NCBI GenBank assembly: GCA_008933995.1
Contig: WARS01000015.1
Location: 11,111,861 to 11,175,860, forward strand
Origin: Datnioides undecimradiatus
Taxonomy: Eukaryota; Chordata; Actinopteri; Lobotiformes; Datnioididae
DNA length: 64,000 nt
Direction: 5' to 3'
The notes below the pieces were generated by a model that was not told the origin of the DNA, searched no databases, and saw nothing but the letters and a program-made list of their open reading frames with translations. Each line of letters begins with the position of its first letter. The first letter of the stretch is position 1. Made by a program: the position numbers and the translations under genes. Shown piece by piece: positions 47,890 through 60,040 of this stretch.

Positions 47890-48440
47890 AGAGAGCCTGT
47901 AGTCACCAGACCCCCTCCCCCACCTCCCTCCTCATCTCATCCTCTCACACTTTGGCTCGCTTTCTTACTTTCCTTCCTTCGATCCCTCTCTCTCTCTCCT
48001 TCCTTTTCCTCCCACTCTCTTCCCAATCTTCCTCACTTTCCCCACATTTTCTAATTTTCCTTCACATTCTTCATGCTTTCTCTTCTTTATTTATTGTCAC
48101 TGCTTCTCTGATTCCCTCTTTTGCCCTCATGTCTTACCCCTTCCCCCTTCTTGACTTTTTTGCCCTCCTTGGCTCTCACAGTAGTGGAGAGTGTGTGGGT
48201 GGTGCATTGTGGGATTTTTTTCTCTGGCTCATATTCTCCCTAATGGCTCTAAAAACTGTCACACATCACAGTCATTAGGAATACAAGCGATTCTTTATTT
48301 TTACACACTCAAAAGAGCTAAGATGCCATGACACTGCCCCTCACACTCTTCCTTTCCTCTCATCCTTCTCTTTTTTCTTTTCTCCTCTCACATCCCTTCA
48401 TTCCTGTCTCTCCCAACCTCTTTTTCTTTCCTGTTACCAG
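47890..48440. repeat. Pyrimidine-rich block (+ strand)
   Basis: Mostly C and T (CCCCCTCCCCCACC, CTCTCTCTCC, TTCCTTTTCC), with a less biased gap around 48180-48330. Frames of 75-108 residues here are Ser/Leu/Phe/Pro-rich composition artefacts. With the purine tract at 47480-47735 it forms an imperfect mirror/inverted arrangement. Confidence 0.8.
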
Positions 48441-48687
48441 TGTTAGCTGTCTTTATTTGGGTACTGCTGATTATGTGCCACAGGAGAAAAAAAAAAGCTC
48501 TAGCTGTGTTTTATGCTTGTGCGGTAGTTTGCCGGCATGGTTTGTTGTTTCGATTATTTTCTGTGTGTGTATGTATGTGTGGTGTGTGCTATCTCTTATC
48601 TCATCCTCTTTGTTACAAGGTGTCTCTCTCGAAATGTTGATTAGTTGAGAGGTTTCTGGGCAGGAAAAGACAATTAGAGGCGGCTTG

Positions 48688-48702
48688 TTGTTAATTTAAC
48701 AA
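48688..48702. promoter_or_regulatory. TTGTTAA-T-TTAACAA palindrome
   Basis: A perfect 7+1+7 inverted repeat. GTTAA half sites resemble HNF1-type sites, though the one-base spacer differs from their usual geometry. It follows CAATTAGAGGCGGC. Confidence 0.35.
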
Positions 48703-48719
48703 GGCTTAAAGAGAGAGAA

Positions 48720-51160
48720 GACTCTAACACAGAGTGTTTCGCTGTGTGTACTTTTTGCCTTGCTTTTGTGTGTGCTTATGTGTGTATGAACGAGAACTTG
48801 CAGTAATTGCTTTGTGCGAGATTGGCCTTCCACTTTCACCCTAAAAAGAGAAATTGCTTCTTGCTTTTAACCACTAGAGAGGGGGAGGTGGTGGATGGGG
48901 GATGTTAGAAGAGAGCGGGGGGAAAGAGAGAGGGGTTATTGTGTCCAAAATGATTTCAGCCTCTCCTTAGGAACCATTAAAACCATTTATTCATTGTAGT
49001 GGCAAAGCCGTAGTGCAGTAGTTTTTTACCAAAAAGTGGATCTTCAGCAGTGGCATCTAGCTCAGCGCAAACAAAGCTGTGTAAAGGAGTAAAGATCTAA
49101 ACACAAGTTTCACTTTGTAATACTAAGCTACTGCTGTAACTCAGTACATCCACACTGAACAAAACGCAGTCAACAAATCATACCAAGTCTGCTCATTCGC
49201 TGCTGATAATACGGTAAACTCAGCCAATCTATCGTCAAGGCTCGACAGCTGAGAAAAATTGTCTACAGCTGTACTTTTCACGGTTATCTTCCACAAAAAT
49301 GGATTTTATCTGCTCTTTATTTACCTAACAGTGTCAGTATGTTTCATGAGAGACACTTTACACCTGACAAAGACAAACAACAAATGATTTGAATATGACA
49401 GAAAATACCTAGAGAAAATAAACAGAATGTTTAGTTACATACTTAAAGATCACAAATGGAATCAGGACCAGCACTCATTCATGCAGAATGACCTTACAGC
49501 CACACTCAGTTATTAAAGATAAGAGCATTTCTGTGTTAAAACAGACTAGCATTCAGTCCAAGGCTAATGTTAATGTTACGATTAACCAGGGTATATTCAC
49601 ATCCACTTAAGTGCCACACACAACCTTTTTCTGTCCAATGTCCATAGGTTCTTTTTTTAGATTAAGGAAGAAAGGTCACAGTATTTCCTTTAGTGCGTCT
49701 GAATGTTGGCTTTGAACAGAAATTTTGCATATATGAAGTCGTCTTAACTCAAGATGACTTGAGCTGGAGTGAAATCTTTTGAGTTTTAGGTATCTCAGCG
49801 GATGTTAAAACAAAATAAAGGAGTTTAATGTTAGAATGAATCTTAAAGCGTAACAACAATGAGACTTTAGTATCTCTCAAGTAAATGATCGGTAAAGATT
49901 GCTCATTTCAGTGTTTTTCTGACATATAATAAGTGATGTGATTGTGAACAGCAGTAGTTTCAAAAATGGAGGACCTTTGAAAAAAAAAAACATTACATGT
50001 TGTCACTGTATGGGGTGAAACTTGAGAAGACATTTTCAGAGCAAACATTTTCACCTGACTTGTCAAACACCGGAACTAATTATACATTTCTGCATTGGAC
50101 TGCAGTAACAGCTTAATCGATCCTGCGTCATTTATGTTATGACTTCCACGTGTGTTTGGTCAAAATGCTGGTTTAAACAGTTTCCCACCTGTTACATCAG
50201 CAAACAATGATGAAACAAAAGACAGATGCTAGTGCTGCATCAAGATTCAGTTGGGTGTGTGAAGAATAACGTGAATTTTAGAACTTTGACAAGGCAGAAA
50301 ACATTGTTCCTAATGCTCCATATGCTTTTTTTTTTTTTTTAATCAATTTTCAATAGTAGTATCTGGCCTCATTTTATCTTATTCATGTATTGTATAAATA
50401 TATTTTACACTACATTAATTTACATTACATTAATTTATGTTTTTGATTAGATTTGCATCATTAGCTAAATTTGTTGTTTTTTTCTCATAATCCCACTATA
50501 ATGTTGCTACCTGCCATATTTTAAACTTTAGATCATTAAAAATATATATTGGTTTTTCAAAAAAAAGTGTTCATGTTTGAGAGCTGTTCTACAATTAGAG
50601 TAGAACTTGCTGACATTGCAACAACACAAGATAACTATAGATTAAAAATAGATGGATCCTTACACTTATTTCAAGTACAGGTATTGAGAAAATGTAATAA
50701 GAAAGCCAGTTTTGATCATGAGACAGTCCTTGAGGTCAGAATGTGACACAAGAGAATCCCAAAATATATACTGGCATCACTAATCTGAAATAACCTGGAT
50801 TAAACTGATTCTGAAGGTAACCTTTTCCTGCTTTTTAGACATAAAACACTGGTGATGATGAAGACTCCTGTTGTCTGCTGTGTGTGACTGAACTGAGGTG
50901 GATAATAAAGAACTAATGTGTCAGAGGAAAGAAAGAATCAGTGAGTGTGTAACTGTAGAAATGAGAGAGAGAGAAACTAAGTCTTGGAATCTGTGTGCAC
51001 ACGGTGCATGTGCGTGCATGTGCGTGTGCCCGAGGGAGGTGTTATCTTCCGTCTGTAAAATCAGGTTATGCTGCAGGGAGACCAAGATCAACCTCCCAGT
51101 GTTGCAGAATTCAAACAATCACTCATTAACAAACTCTACACAACACTTTGTTCACTGCGA
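48720..51160. other. Unique non-coding DNA, nothing recognised
   Basis: Mixed sequence. G-rich patches lie at 48881-48935, T runs near 50325-50340 and A runs near 49980-49990. No recognisable frames. Confidence 0.5.
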
Positions 51161-51166
51161 TTACAG

Positions 51167-51237
51167 GCACGATGCAGGTGGAGATCACTGGAGGGAGGGG
51201 TGGCTCAAATGAAGCAGAGAAGGAGAATGCAAACAAG
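51167..51237 (+). other. Candidate small internal exon (unidentified)
   Basis: Acceptor GCGATTACAG ends at 51166 and donor AACAAG/GTAAGA starts at 51238, giving 71 bp. Two plus frames are open. In the frame starting GCA CGA TGC it ends in AG, and joining to the acceptor at 52064 (G/TTC) would stay open into SLGSYVALARLIQKELKANT and a stop. The pyrimidine tract is weak, and open frames over 71 bp are common by chance. Confidence 0.18.
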
Positions 51238-51239
51238 GT

Positions 51240-51480
51240 AAGAAAGTGTGCAGGTGTGCATAAGAGAGAGAAAGAGAGATGGCTAGAGAGGGAAAACGGG
51301 GTGGGTGAGAAGCAGAAAGCGCGTACAAGTGTATATATGAGACAAAAAATGACGCAACAGGAGTGGAGGAGGCGAACACATGTGATAACCAAACTCTTCC
51401 ACCTGTGAAATAATAAAAGATATGCTGGCTTATCATTTTCCCTCTCCTTTTTCCCTCTTCTCCGTCTCTTTTGTTCCATT
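51240..51480. repeat. Purine-rich then pyrimidine-rich tract
   Basis: GAGAGAGAAAGAGAGATGG-type purine sequence (51262-51315) is followed after about 110 bp by a C/T block (51432-51480). Frames on both strands reflect composition. Confidence 0.7.
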
Positions 51481-52063
51481 CTTCCTACGGAGTGTTGCTG
51501 GGAGGCAGAGGAGCAGTGCTTTAATGTGGCTCCTATCAGTTAGTGCTATGATGTCTTTGTCCCTTTTACCTTCTATTCTATCTCCCTGTCCCACTTTGTC
51601 ACACTGAATATTAACTTCTGAAAAAAGTTCATCCAACTTATTGAGAAAGTTAAGGGAAAAATCAAGGACTAGAACTCAAATCTAGTATGAAAAACTACTT
51701 TTTGCAGGAAGTTCCTACGACAAAAAAGGTGTATTTAATTCTGAAAAAGTATTAGTTGATTGGGCCATAAAAACATTTAACACCTGGCTGTCTGTGACTA
51801 TAAATGTTTCATTTTTGTTTCTATTGAAAAGATTCATCATGGCAAAATATTTCCAAAAAATGTTCATCCACCCGTTTAACTTTTACGTATTTTGACATTT
51901 GTGCATGAAAAGAACTAAGTGGATACAAAAAAAGAAAATATCACCGGAAAGGTTTTTACCTTTGGTTCATTGTGATACCTGTTTTGTTTTTAACACCACC
52001 TTTGGTCTGACTTATGCCTTGAAATGTATTAATGGAATAACGCTGAATAATGTTGGCTTGCAG

Positions 52064-52672
52064 GTTCAGTCTGGGGTCTTACGTTGCTCTTGCTCGTCTC
52101 ATCCAGAAAGAGCTGAAAGCAAATACATAATAAAATACCAGAATGTCACCATAGTGAGATATTTGACAGGACTCAAATGGTTGCTAACTACAGTCATAAG
52201 GAACAAATAGACTGACTGCCATAGAAAATAGCTGCCATGGAACATGGCAAGGACTAAATACCATCTGTTAACAAAACTGTCTGGGAGAACTGAGGACGAA
52301 GAGAATTGCATTGACATTTCTCATGGAGCTGTTTGCTCACTGCACAGTTAATGTACATAACGAGACCAGCTTGCCATCTTCTCACCTCTGGTTTCTTCGC
52401 ACTTTATTTACCTGCATGATTCTTTTCATTCAATTTTTGAATTTATTATCTGACATTATGTGTTGCATGATGGTTTTTACATTTTAGATACTGTTTATAA
52501 CACTTCATATCTTCTATGAAGTTTCTGGGTTTTTTTTTTGCTCCATTTCAAAGATTATTAATGCAAGTTATCTTCTCATCTTGGCCTTTGAAAGATCTAA
52601 GGAATAGTTTGTAAAATAAACCTAAGCCAATTTTGTCTTTGTAATTTTTAATAAAGAACATTTTTGTACCTG
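52064..52672 (+). other. Candidate 3'-terminal exon with poly(A) signals
   Basis: After GTTGGCTTGCAG (AG at 52062-52063) one frame reads SLGSYVALARLIQKELKANT and stops at 52128-52130; another runs 48 codons and stops near 52208. About 540 bp of AT-rich UTR-like sequence follows with AATAAA at 52615-52620 and 52650-52655. A GT-rich stretch (GATGTTGATGTTGG, GTTGTGTTTC) lies just beyond, where a downstream element is expected. No protein family is recognised. It could be the last exon of a coding or lncRNA gene, or chance. Confidence 0.28.
52650..52655 (+). terminator. Possible polyadenylation signal AATAAA
   Basis: Canonical hexamer with a second copy 35 bp upstream and GT-rich sequence about 30-60 bp downstream. 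AATAAA is frequent by chance in AT-rich DNA; only the full arrangement makes it worth listing. Confidence 0.3.
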
Positions 52673-52939
52673 CAGTACAGATGTTGATGTTGGATAGAAG
52701 TTGTGTTTCTATAGTTCAATTTCTGCAATTAATACCACTTTGTAAGATCTTTTTTAGGGAACTGGTCATATAAGGCTTTATGACCGAAGCAGTACTTGCT
52801 GGCGTAACATTACTTCTAATACTTACATATGACAGCTCTTTCTTTTAGAGGGTACAACTTCCACGGTGTAGCAGTTCTTTTTCTCCCCTCTCTTGACAGC
52901 ACTGCCATCGTTTCTGTGACACACACTGTATATTTTAAT

Positions 52940-53130
52940 ACTAATCCCCGCATACCATCAAAGAGAGAAGGAGGTGTGATTGTTACAGTAATCCCCCGGG
53001 ATCCTTAATGGGCGAAAGTGAATGAGAGCGGAGGATTAGGGGGCTGTGACGGCCAATATATTCCGTAATTAGCCAGTTAACAGCCTCAGCGATGGCAGGA
53101 TTACCCGGGTCTTAGCTGAAAACTTGACAG
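52940..53130. promoter_or_regulatory. Candidate conserved non-coding element
   Basis: Complex, GC-balanced block: GTGTGATTGTTACAGTAATC, CCCCGGGATCCTTAATGGGC, GGCCAATATATTCCGTAATTAG, CCAGTTAACAGCC and GGATTACCCGGGTCTTAGC. It includes a CCAAT box, GGATTA (OTX/bicoid-like) and TAATTA cores. One of the best CNE candidates by eye. Confidence 0.32.
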
Positions 53131-54864
53131 AGGCTACACATGACTGACAGATTGCACTGTGCTGCTGAAGAGGCAGCCAGTAGAATGCAAGGGGGGAAAG
53201 AAAAAAGAAATGGAGAGAAAGAGAAGGGCAGTGGAGTGAGAAATTGAAGAAAGAATGAACATTTTTCTATAGTTGAACTTGTCATTTAGCTGGGACGTTT
53301 GAGATTTAAGCAACTTAGTTGATACATCTCTCAATTCTGAGCAAGAGTCTCAACGAGAGGCTCCAACTGTGTCTGTTGGTGTTCTTCTGTCCCCCCGTTT
53401 TTATGCCTATTTTCAATTTGTGCATTAAAAACAGCACTACATCGTACACTTAATTTCTGTACTGGTTCCGTCCTCTTCAGTACCATGCACTTTGAACCAT
53501 TAATTCTCGCTATCTGGCAAGAAATTTAAATAAAAGGCATCCAGAAAAATAAACAAAGTCCTGTGACGTATAAAACTGTTTTGTTTTGTTATAACAGCTT
53601 GCATAACATAATTGACAATACCTTACAATGACCCCTAGTGGTCATGTGATTTCACGGCTTGTCTGTCAGGAAGCATGGAGAGAAGTATTGTGAATTTGTC
53701 ACATTTCTATACTGCAGAGCTGGAAAACCTCTCATGGTGAAATTAGATTACAGGATATCAGCCTAGTAATGGCCCAACGCAGCAGACGTGGAGAGTCGAG
53801 TGCACGGTGTTGTGCATGAAAATTGCTGCTTTTACCCCTCGTAGTGTGTCATAGCAGAAAAGAAGCAGTGCAGCATCTCAGAAACACCAACATCTCAATA
53901 AAAAGACTTCTCTGAAGATAGAGCAGCAAAGCAGGACAGTGCTCGTCACATCATTCCACATATTTACTTTTAACAATCAAGATCATGACCTCTCCTAAAA
54001 CCTCCTAAACCACAGTCTTACCCAAACTTCACCTAAAACCAATCAGTATTATCCTAACATTAGCGATAGCAGCTCAAACCTTGGACATGACAATGTTTTT
54101 AACATCCAAAACCGTTTTGAATGACAATTATCAACCAACATCAAAAACTTCTGTACCTCGGTTTACTGTAAAGTATGAATTAGACTTGACTCAGTGCTTC
54201 TCTTATCTGTAGTTTGAATTCACACTCAGTTTGGCACAGTTGTTGTTGACATTGCTGGGCAGGAGTATACAATATCAGTCATTAATTATGGTATCAATTA
54301 GGCTCATTACTGAGTCTAGCCATTAGACTGTGCATGTGTGCCCAATAAGCTGGCAACTGTGCTGTATTTTATTATCCTGCAGTTGTTTTCATTCAAAGAC
54401 CGTGAGGTTGACCAAAGTCGTGGGTCTGTTTCAGAGTTTGGGACTGATGTTTATTTGAGTAGCATACATATTTTACAGGGGAACATATTGTCACAGCAGC
54501 ACTGTTGGCTTGGCTTCACTTGACTGTCCTGCTGTTTACAGCCATGCCAATTTAGACTTCAGACAGAAAGATAGAAAAAAACAGTCAGCCTTTCATCACA
54601 TACCCAGAACAATCTGCTTTTGTTCAACTTTTTAAACTTTTAAACTACAACTTGTTGTTGCAGAAGGCTTGTTTTTTTTCCCTTAGCTGATATCAAAGCT
54701 GACACAAATACAGATAATCTGTATTAAGAGGAAAAAAAAACCCTTTTGGGGGATTTGGTCTCTTGTGTGATTTCTGCCTTTTGTTAGGCTCTTCTGTTTT
54801 CTGACATCTGTTTAAGTGATGTTCTACATATCGTCTTTAAATTAATAAGTTGTTGGTACAAATC
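53131..54864. other. Unique non-coding DNA, nothing recognised
   Basis: Mixed sequence with a purine-rich patch at about 53190-53230. No recognisable frames. Confidence 0.55.
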
Positions 54865-55155
54865 CTTAAAAGGGAACTTTGGTATTTTCCAACCTGGAAC
54901 ATATCACTACCTGGGACAACAATCCTTGAAATTGGTCTAGTATTGAGTAAGCTGTTAGCTGAGAAACAGGCTGAATTTTAACAGAGGGCAATTGCACCGT
55001 GCTAATGTACATCTAAAACGCTCACTTTTGCCTCTGACATGCGACTATTGTTATTTAAATTGTCCAGCAAATTTATTCAGTTAGGGAGAAATCTCCCTCT
55101 GAAATCTTGTCACAGTTTCGACAGGTCTCTGGAGGTAATGTTATTAGCTATTCTA
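54865..55155 (+). mobile_element. Second percomorph interspersed repeat
   Basis: GGGAACTTTGGTATTTTCC, CAACAATCCTTGAAATTGG, CTAGTATTGAGTAAGCTG, TTTAAATTGTCCAGCAAAT, AGAAATCTCCCTCTGAAAT and TTTCGACAGGTCTCTGG occur in the order of a dispersed non-coding repeat I recognise from percomorph genomes. It is diverged and its class is not determinable here. It belongs to a different family from the copy at 43.4 kb. Confidence 0.5.
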
Positions 55156-56180
55156 AGTGTGTTGACATGGCATTGGTAAACTTGCCTGTCATGTTTTTAA
55201 GTATCTGTTTGGACATTTCCTGTTTCATTTTGTAAAGTGTTTTCTTAATGTACCTTTGTGTACTTATTTCATGTATTTATCCACATGTTCTCGATGCCAG
55301 TGGTGTTAACTGTTCATTAGTTCCACCTGAGTCTCACTGGCCATCCCTCCCTGGTGTGTGTATTTTCTATATTATTTGCTTTGTTCCACGCAAGTTCATC
55401 TTCAGGCTTTGTGTTTGTGATTTTCCCCCAATGTTTTCTTCTGTTACTTTACATTCTTGAGGTTTCATGGACTTCATGTTTTGTGGAGTCTGATTCTACC
55501 TGCCCCATCGCAGATTTGCTTGCTACTTGGATTGCTTCTCTGGTTTTGACCCTGACCTGTTAAAATAATTGAACTCTCTGCAAATCCAGCCAGGGGTACA
55601 TCCCCTTGTGTTTAGCTGTTCCATGTGTGGCACATGTGTGTTTCACAGTGTCAAAGCCACTGCAGTTTACAACAGATATAGAAAAATAGAATAATAGAAA
55701 GGAGATAGAAGAGAAAATAAAATTAAATAAATAAAGAGAAACTCCAAAAGACATAAACTGGTTTTAGATCAGATCAGTGAGTGAAAGTGTGTTTTAAATT
55801 GGCTCGTAAAAACCTCAATAGAATGGGAGAAGTTATGGCAGGATAAAGTCGATAGTTGTGGGGCAGTTATTGAGAACGCCCTGTCACACTCACTCTTAGT
55901 TCTTAATCAAGGGACAGACAGGAGCTGTTGGTCAGAGGGTTTTAGGCCTCTGGAAGTGAAATGTGGGTAATAATGGGATTAAACTTTGTTTCTCTTGCTG
56001 GCAGGCCACCTCTAGATTGTTCTAAATTTCCCAGTGTTGCGGCGACTTTTTCATGTCACTTTGAAGCCCATTATTCTAACATGTAATTAACTACAACCCT
56101 GCTCAGGGGTGCTCTGTCTGGTGATGTGCTCCTATTACTCCACTGAATTTGCAACATTAACACTTGCAGCCAGTCACCTT
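55156..56180. other. Unique non-coding DNA, nothing recognised
   Basis: Mixed sequence; short frames only. Confidence 0.55.
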
Positions 56181-56198
56181 AAAAAAAAAAAAAAAAAA
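56181..56198. repeat. Poly(A), 18 bases
   Basis: Pure A run. CAGTCACCTT precedes it; no retroelement body is recognisable upstream. Confidence 0.9.
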
Positions 56199-56479
56199 GG
56201 CATAGTGACTGAAACAGTCAAGAGCCTTTTTAGAGGATAAAGATGGAAATTTGAAAGGAGTTTATCCCTGAGCAACATGAGCAACACCTCTATAATAAAA
56301 TACTTATTAGATGAAGACATACATGACGTATATAATAGATGAAGACAAGACAAATCTTATTAGATCATTCAAAACATCTCTAAAGCAAAAAAAAAAAGAA
56401 AATCTAGATGAGATGAAGTTAGGGGCTTAAATAAAGTAAGTGAGTCATTATCAAATGAAGGATTTTAATTGCTTTATAA

Positions 56480-56630
56480 TTGATTTAGTTTGGGAACTTT
56501 CCGACATATGCTAATAATTTGGCAAATTCCCTTGGAGCCCCTCTGGAGCCCTCTCAGCCATCCCCTGGGAGGCCTTGGACCCCTGTTTAGGTTCTAGCTC
56601 CCTGCCATCACCAGCACCTGCTGTTTTCTG
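56480..56630. promoter_or_regulatory. Candidate conserved non-coding element
   Basis: TTTCCGACATATGCTAATAA, TTTGGCAAATTCCC, GGAGCCCCTCTGGAGCC and ATCCCCTGGGAGGCC form a complex block with an octamer-like ATGCTAAT, an inverted TTTGGCAAA and AP-2-like CCCTGGG sites. Function inferred only. Confidence 0.25.
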
Positions 56631-58255
56631 ATCAGCGCTCCTCCAAAGAGCGTCGCCTTAAACAGGCCTTTATCCTCTGTGGACCAATTAGAAGTCTCTC
56701 CTGTCTGTTGTTTCCTGCTTCCTCTAAAGTTCTGACCAATGACAGATGGCCAAATGTAGAGACAGCAGCATACAAAAAGAGTACACTAAATAACAAGAAA
56801 AAAGAAAAACAACATGGGAATGTAGTTATTACAGAAAGCATGCAGATTCAAATGTAGGAGAGAGGCTAAGGAAAGAAAATAATCCCAAAGAAGAGATTGA
56901 ACAGTGTCATTAAAGGAAAGGTTTTGAAACAGAGATACAGACAGTGATTAAACAAAGAGAGGCCACAAACTACCTTGTTATATATTAAAATGAAATTACT
57001 ATAAAATATGCCTCATGATTATTTTTATGCATCATGCTGAATACAGTCATGTTTCTCTGATGTGACACATGCTGTCTGTGTGATTAAGACACATTTCAAC
57101 AGTGGTTTTCATGCTGTGTAACGCTTTAATCATTATCCATCAGGAACTGACAGCTCAAAATCAAAACAAAGAGAAAGAAAAAAACTGTCCTCTGTTCCAA
57201 GAAACATCTTTTACTCCAAAAAGTCCAATTTTCAGAAGGAAAAAGTAAAACAGTGGGATGTTGTTTCAGGATCCTACATTGCTTTTTAAATGCATCATAC
57301 ATTCTTTAGACACCCACAATTTGTTCCATCCATTACAGGACAACAAAAAAATGTTAAAATTAGAGTAACAGGACGTACTGCTAAAAGCGCACCATCTGTC
57401 TTATTTCCCCTCATGAGCAATAGTTGATACAGAATCGTAGGAAACCTTTCCAGGTATTTGCTCACTGCTCATTTTTATCCTTGCTGTCTCCCAGATGGGT
57501 GAGGTCATGTTGTTTTGGTCACTGCTTAGTAGTTTATTTTTTAAAAAATGCAACAAAAACAAAAACAAAAAAAAACACCACAAGAACAGTTTGATCTATG
57601 CCAGTAGAAAGGATTAATTTTAAAAACGTTTCAGGCTAATTGCTCCCATTCAGCCGAGTGAAATCAAGTTAAGAACTATGACATTAAATTAAGTTAGTCC
57701 CACTAAAGCAGGCAGCATCAATTGAATATAGATAGTATCTCATTGGTGTTATATACTGTTTCTAATCCAGAAAAATTATGCTGCACTGCTGGACACAGAA
57801 ATCTATAATCTATCTATCTATATCTATAGTCTATTCTTGTTTACTTGGTGTTTTTGCACCACGAGTCAATGGCATTTCATCTGGTAGATGTTTCCCAGGA
57901 AAGACCCACCAGAAATTTTAAAAGGAAGTGTAAAAAGCTTTCATGTAGCTGTGTTTGTTATTTTGAACAAGAGACAGTTGCAATGTGGACACATGAGAGC
58001 CTCACAGGTGGGTTCTTTAACATTTATTCTGCTGTTTAGTCTCAGTGTGTCTTCTCTGTTCCACGGCGTGAGGTTGTATCATTTTTCTGGTTCTTCAAAG
58101 TAGCCACCGCTGTGCCTTAGAGGAGCTGCAATCATGTAATCTGTTGCTTGACAAATATTTAAGTTGAGTGTATTCCACTCTCAGCCAGGTGTGCTGCTGC
58201 CTCTTTCTCTGTATGCAACAGAGGGACTGCTCTCCAGAAGTCACCTTGGATAAGA
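56631..58255. other. Unique non-coding DNA; short TATC repeat
   Basis: Mixed sequence. CTATCTATCTATATCTATAG at about 57813-57832 is a small tetranucleotide repeat. Overlapping plus-strand frames at 57845-58103 are unrecognised. Confidence 0.5.
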
Positions 58256-58259
58256 GCAG

Positions 58260-58500
58260 AAACCAGATGAGCAGAATGTAGATGGAGAGAGGTGGAAAGA
58301 GAGCAAGACGTGAGACAGAAAGAAAGAAATCAGAGGGAGTAGGAAAAGTGAGAGAATAAGCCACAAAAAATGTAAAGGGAAGGGACAGATGAAGAAAGAT
58401 GGAGTAGGAAAAGCGTGAAGAAGGAAAGAGAGAATATGAATGTATGAGACTAACAGCAGAACAAGGGGGCAAAAGGACAGAAAGGGCAAGATGACTACGA
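58260..58500. repeat. Purine-rich tract (+ strand)
   Basis: AGAGAGGTGGAAAGAGAGC, GAAAGAAAGAAATC and GGAAAGAGAGAATATG units. The 151-residue minus frame across it (58095-58550) is Ser/Leu/Phe-rich and comes from composition. Confidence 0.8.
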
Positions 58501-58647
58501 GCAATTTGCGTCAAGGTAGGTCCCTCGCAGCTAAGATCAATGTCACTCATGACATCACTGTCATGTCACAAATGTTAAACAGTGCTGACTGACAGAAAGA
58601 CAGCACTAATCCAGCATGTGACCATCAGAATCAGGAGAAAAAGTTTT

Positions 58648-58774
58648 ATACATATATATATATAGATATATAGATATATATATAGATATAGATATATACA
58701 TATATATATATATAGATAGATATAGATATAGAGATATAGATATAGATATAGATATAGAGATATAGATATAGATA
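58648..58774. repeat. Compound (TA)n / (TAGATA)n array
   Basis: TA runs interleaved with GATATA and GATATAGA units over about 125 bp. The minus-strand frame is a repetitive Ile/Tyr/Leu string translating the repeat. Confidence 0.96.
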
Positions 58775-58974
58775 TCATATTCTTTTAATACATAAAGTGA
58801 TCAGTGACAAAAACAAAAAACCCAAACACCTAATATCCTGCCAAGAGAGTGCAGTTTCCCTTAAATGATTTCCGATAACAGTAATTTATGTTCTAGCCTT
58901 TTTGATACCACACAGAGACTTTTTTATGAAATACAATTGAGCAAAACGTTCAGTGTGAAATGCAATTCATACAC

Positions 58975-59235
58975 TCTTTGAGAGGAGGACGGAAACAAAG
59001 AAGGGAAATGAAAGAAATGAGGGAGGGAAGGCAAAAACTGACACTATCATCAAAGTAAACATCTTTTCAACATGTAAAGTGGTTTTCATTGGTTTTGAAC
59101 CAGCATGTTTTGTGCAGCAATTGCAATTGAGCTCAGAGAATGATGGAAACAAGGAATGAGGGAGAGGAAAGTAAAAATTGAGGGGAGAGAGGAGAAAAGC
59201 GCAAACACAGAGGGGAAACGAAGGAGCAGACATAC
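58975..59235. repeat. Two purine-rich tracts (+ strand)
   Basis: GA-rich segments at about 58978-59035 and 59140-59235 separated by complex sequence. Frames on the minus strand (65-88 residues) are Ser/Phe/Leu-rich from composition. Confidence 0.75.
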
Positions 59236-60040
59236 AGCTGAGTAACCCAGCGTGTTAAAGGAGGGAGACCTACAAGGGTCACTGAAACTAGTATAGCTAA
59301 GCTCACATGACCAATAGCTAAGCCGCTCACATGTTTACTGCTTCCTGATTGGCTCCAATATTTTTTTAAATGTAGTTTTTATTTCAAAAATATGCAGCGT
59401 CATAGCCAGTTATTCCGACCAGAGCAGGTGAAAAGGTCCTGCAGGGTGACAGACCACACATTAGAGAATGTAAGGGAATGTTCTGTAATCATACAACTGT
59501 AATACAGAAACTGGAACGTATATTAAAGTGATCCCTAAAGGGTTACCCCAGCAATTTAGTAGTGAACTTCCACAAAGTTGGCAGGCATACAGGAGACACA
59601 TTAAAAAAATAAGAGGCTCACATTTTCTTACTTTACTTCCGTTAGAATGGGTTGCGGCCTTACACAGCGTTAATTCAATTAATGAAAATTATGATGAAAA
59701 ATGTCAGTGACCTTTTTTTTAAGATAAGGATGTGAAGTAAATAAAAAATAATAAAAATAGATATACCGATAGATTTCTGACAACAAAAACTATGATGAAA
59801 TATAAGTTTTGTGTGTTTCTCAAACTGTGATGATACAAAATGACTAAAATCTGACTCAAACTAAGAAGTATTTTTGTCTAAAAACAAAGGCTAAATCTAA
59901 AATAGCCAAAAGCAAAACTTTTTTTTCTGCGTTTTCTGTTAAGTGATTGGCACAGCTGTTAAATGTTTGTTTTTAGGTCTGGACCCAAGCGCAATTTTTT
60001 TTTATTTCTATCATAACATATAAACTGAGAGAAGATTATA
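59236..60040. other. Unique non-coding DNA, nothing recognised
   Basis: AT-rich mixed sequence with T runs near 59713 and 59995-60003. Confidence 0.55.

Noticed and set aside
58231..58275. TCACCTTGGATAAGAGCAGA resembling a SINE/L2 3' tail
   Set aside because: The match ends after TTGGATAAGAGC; the diagnostic GTCTGCTAAAT part is missing.
58575..58778. 67-residue minus frame of Ile/Tyr/Leu repeats
   Set aside because: Direct translation of the TAGATA/TA array.
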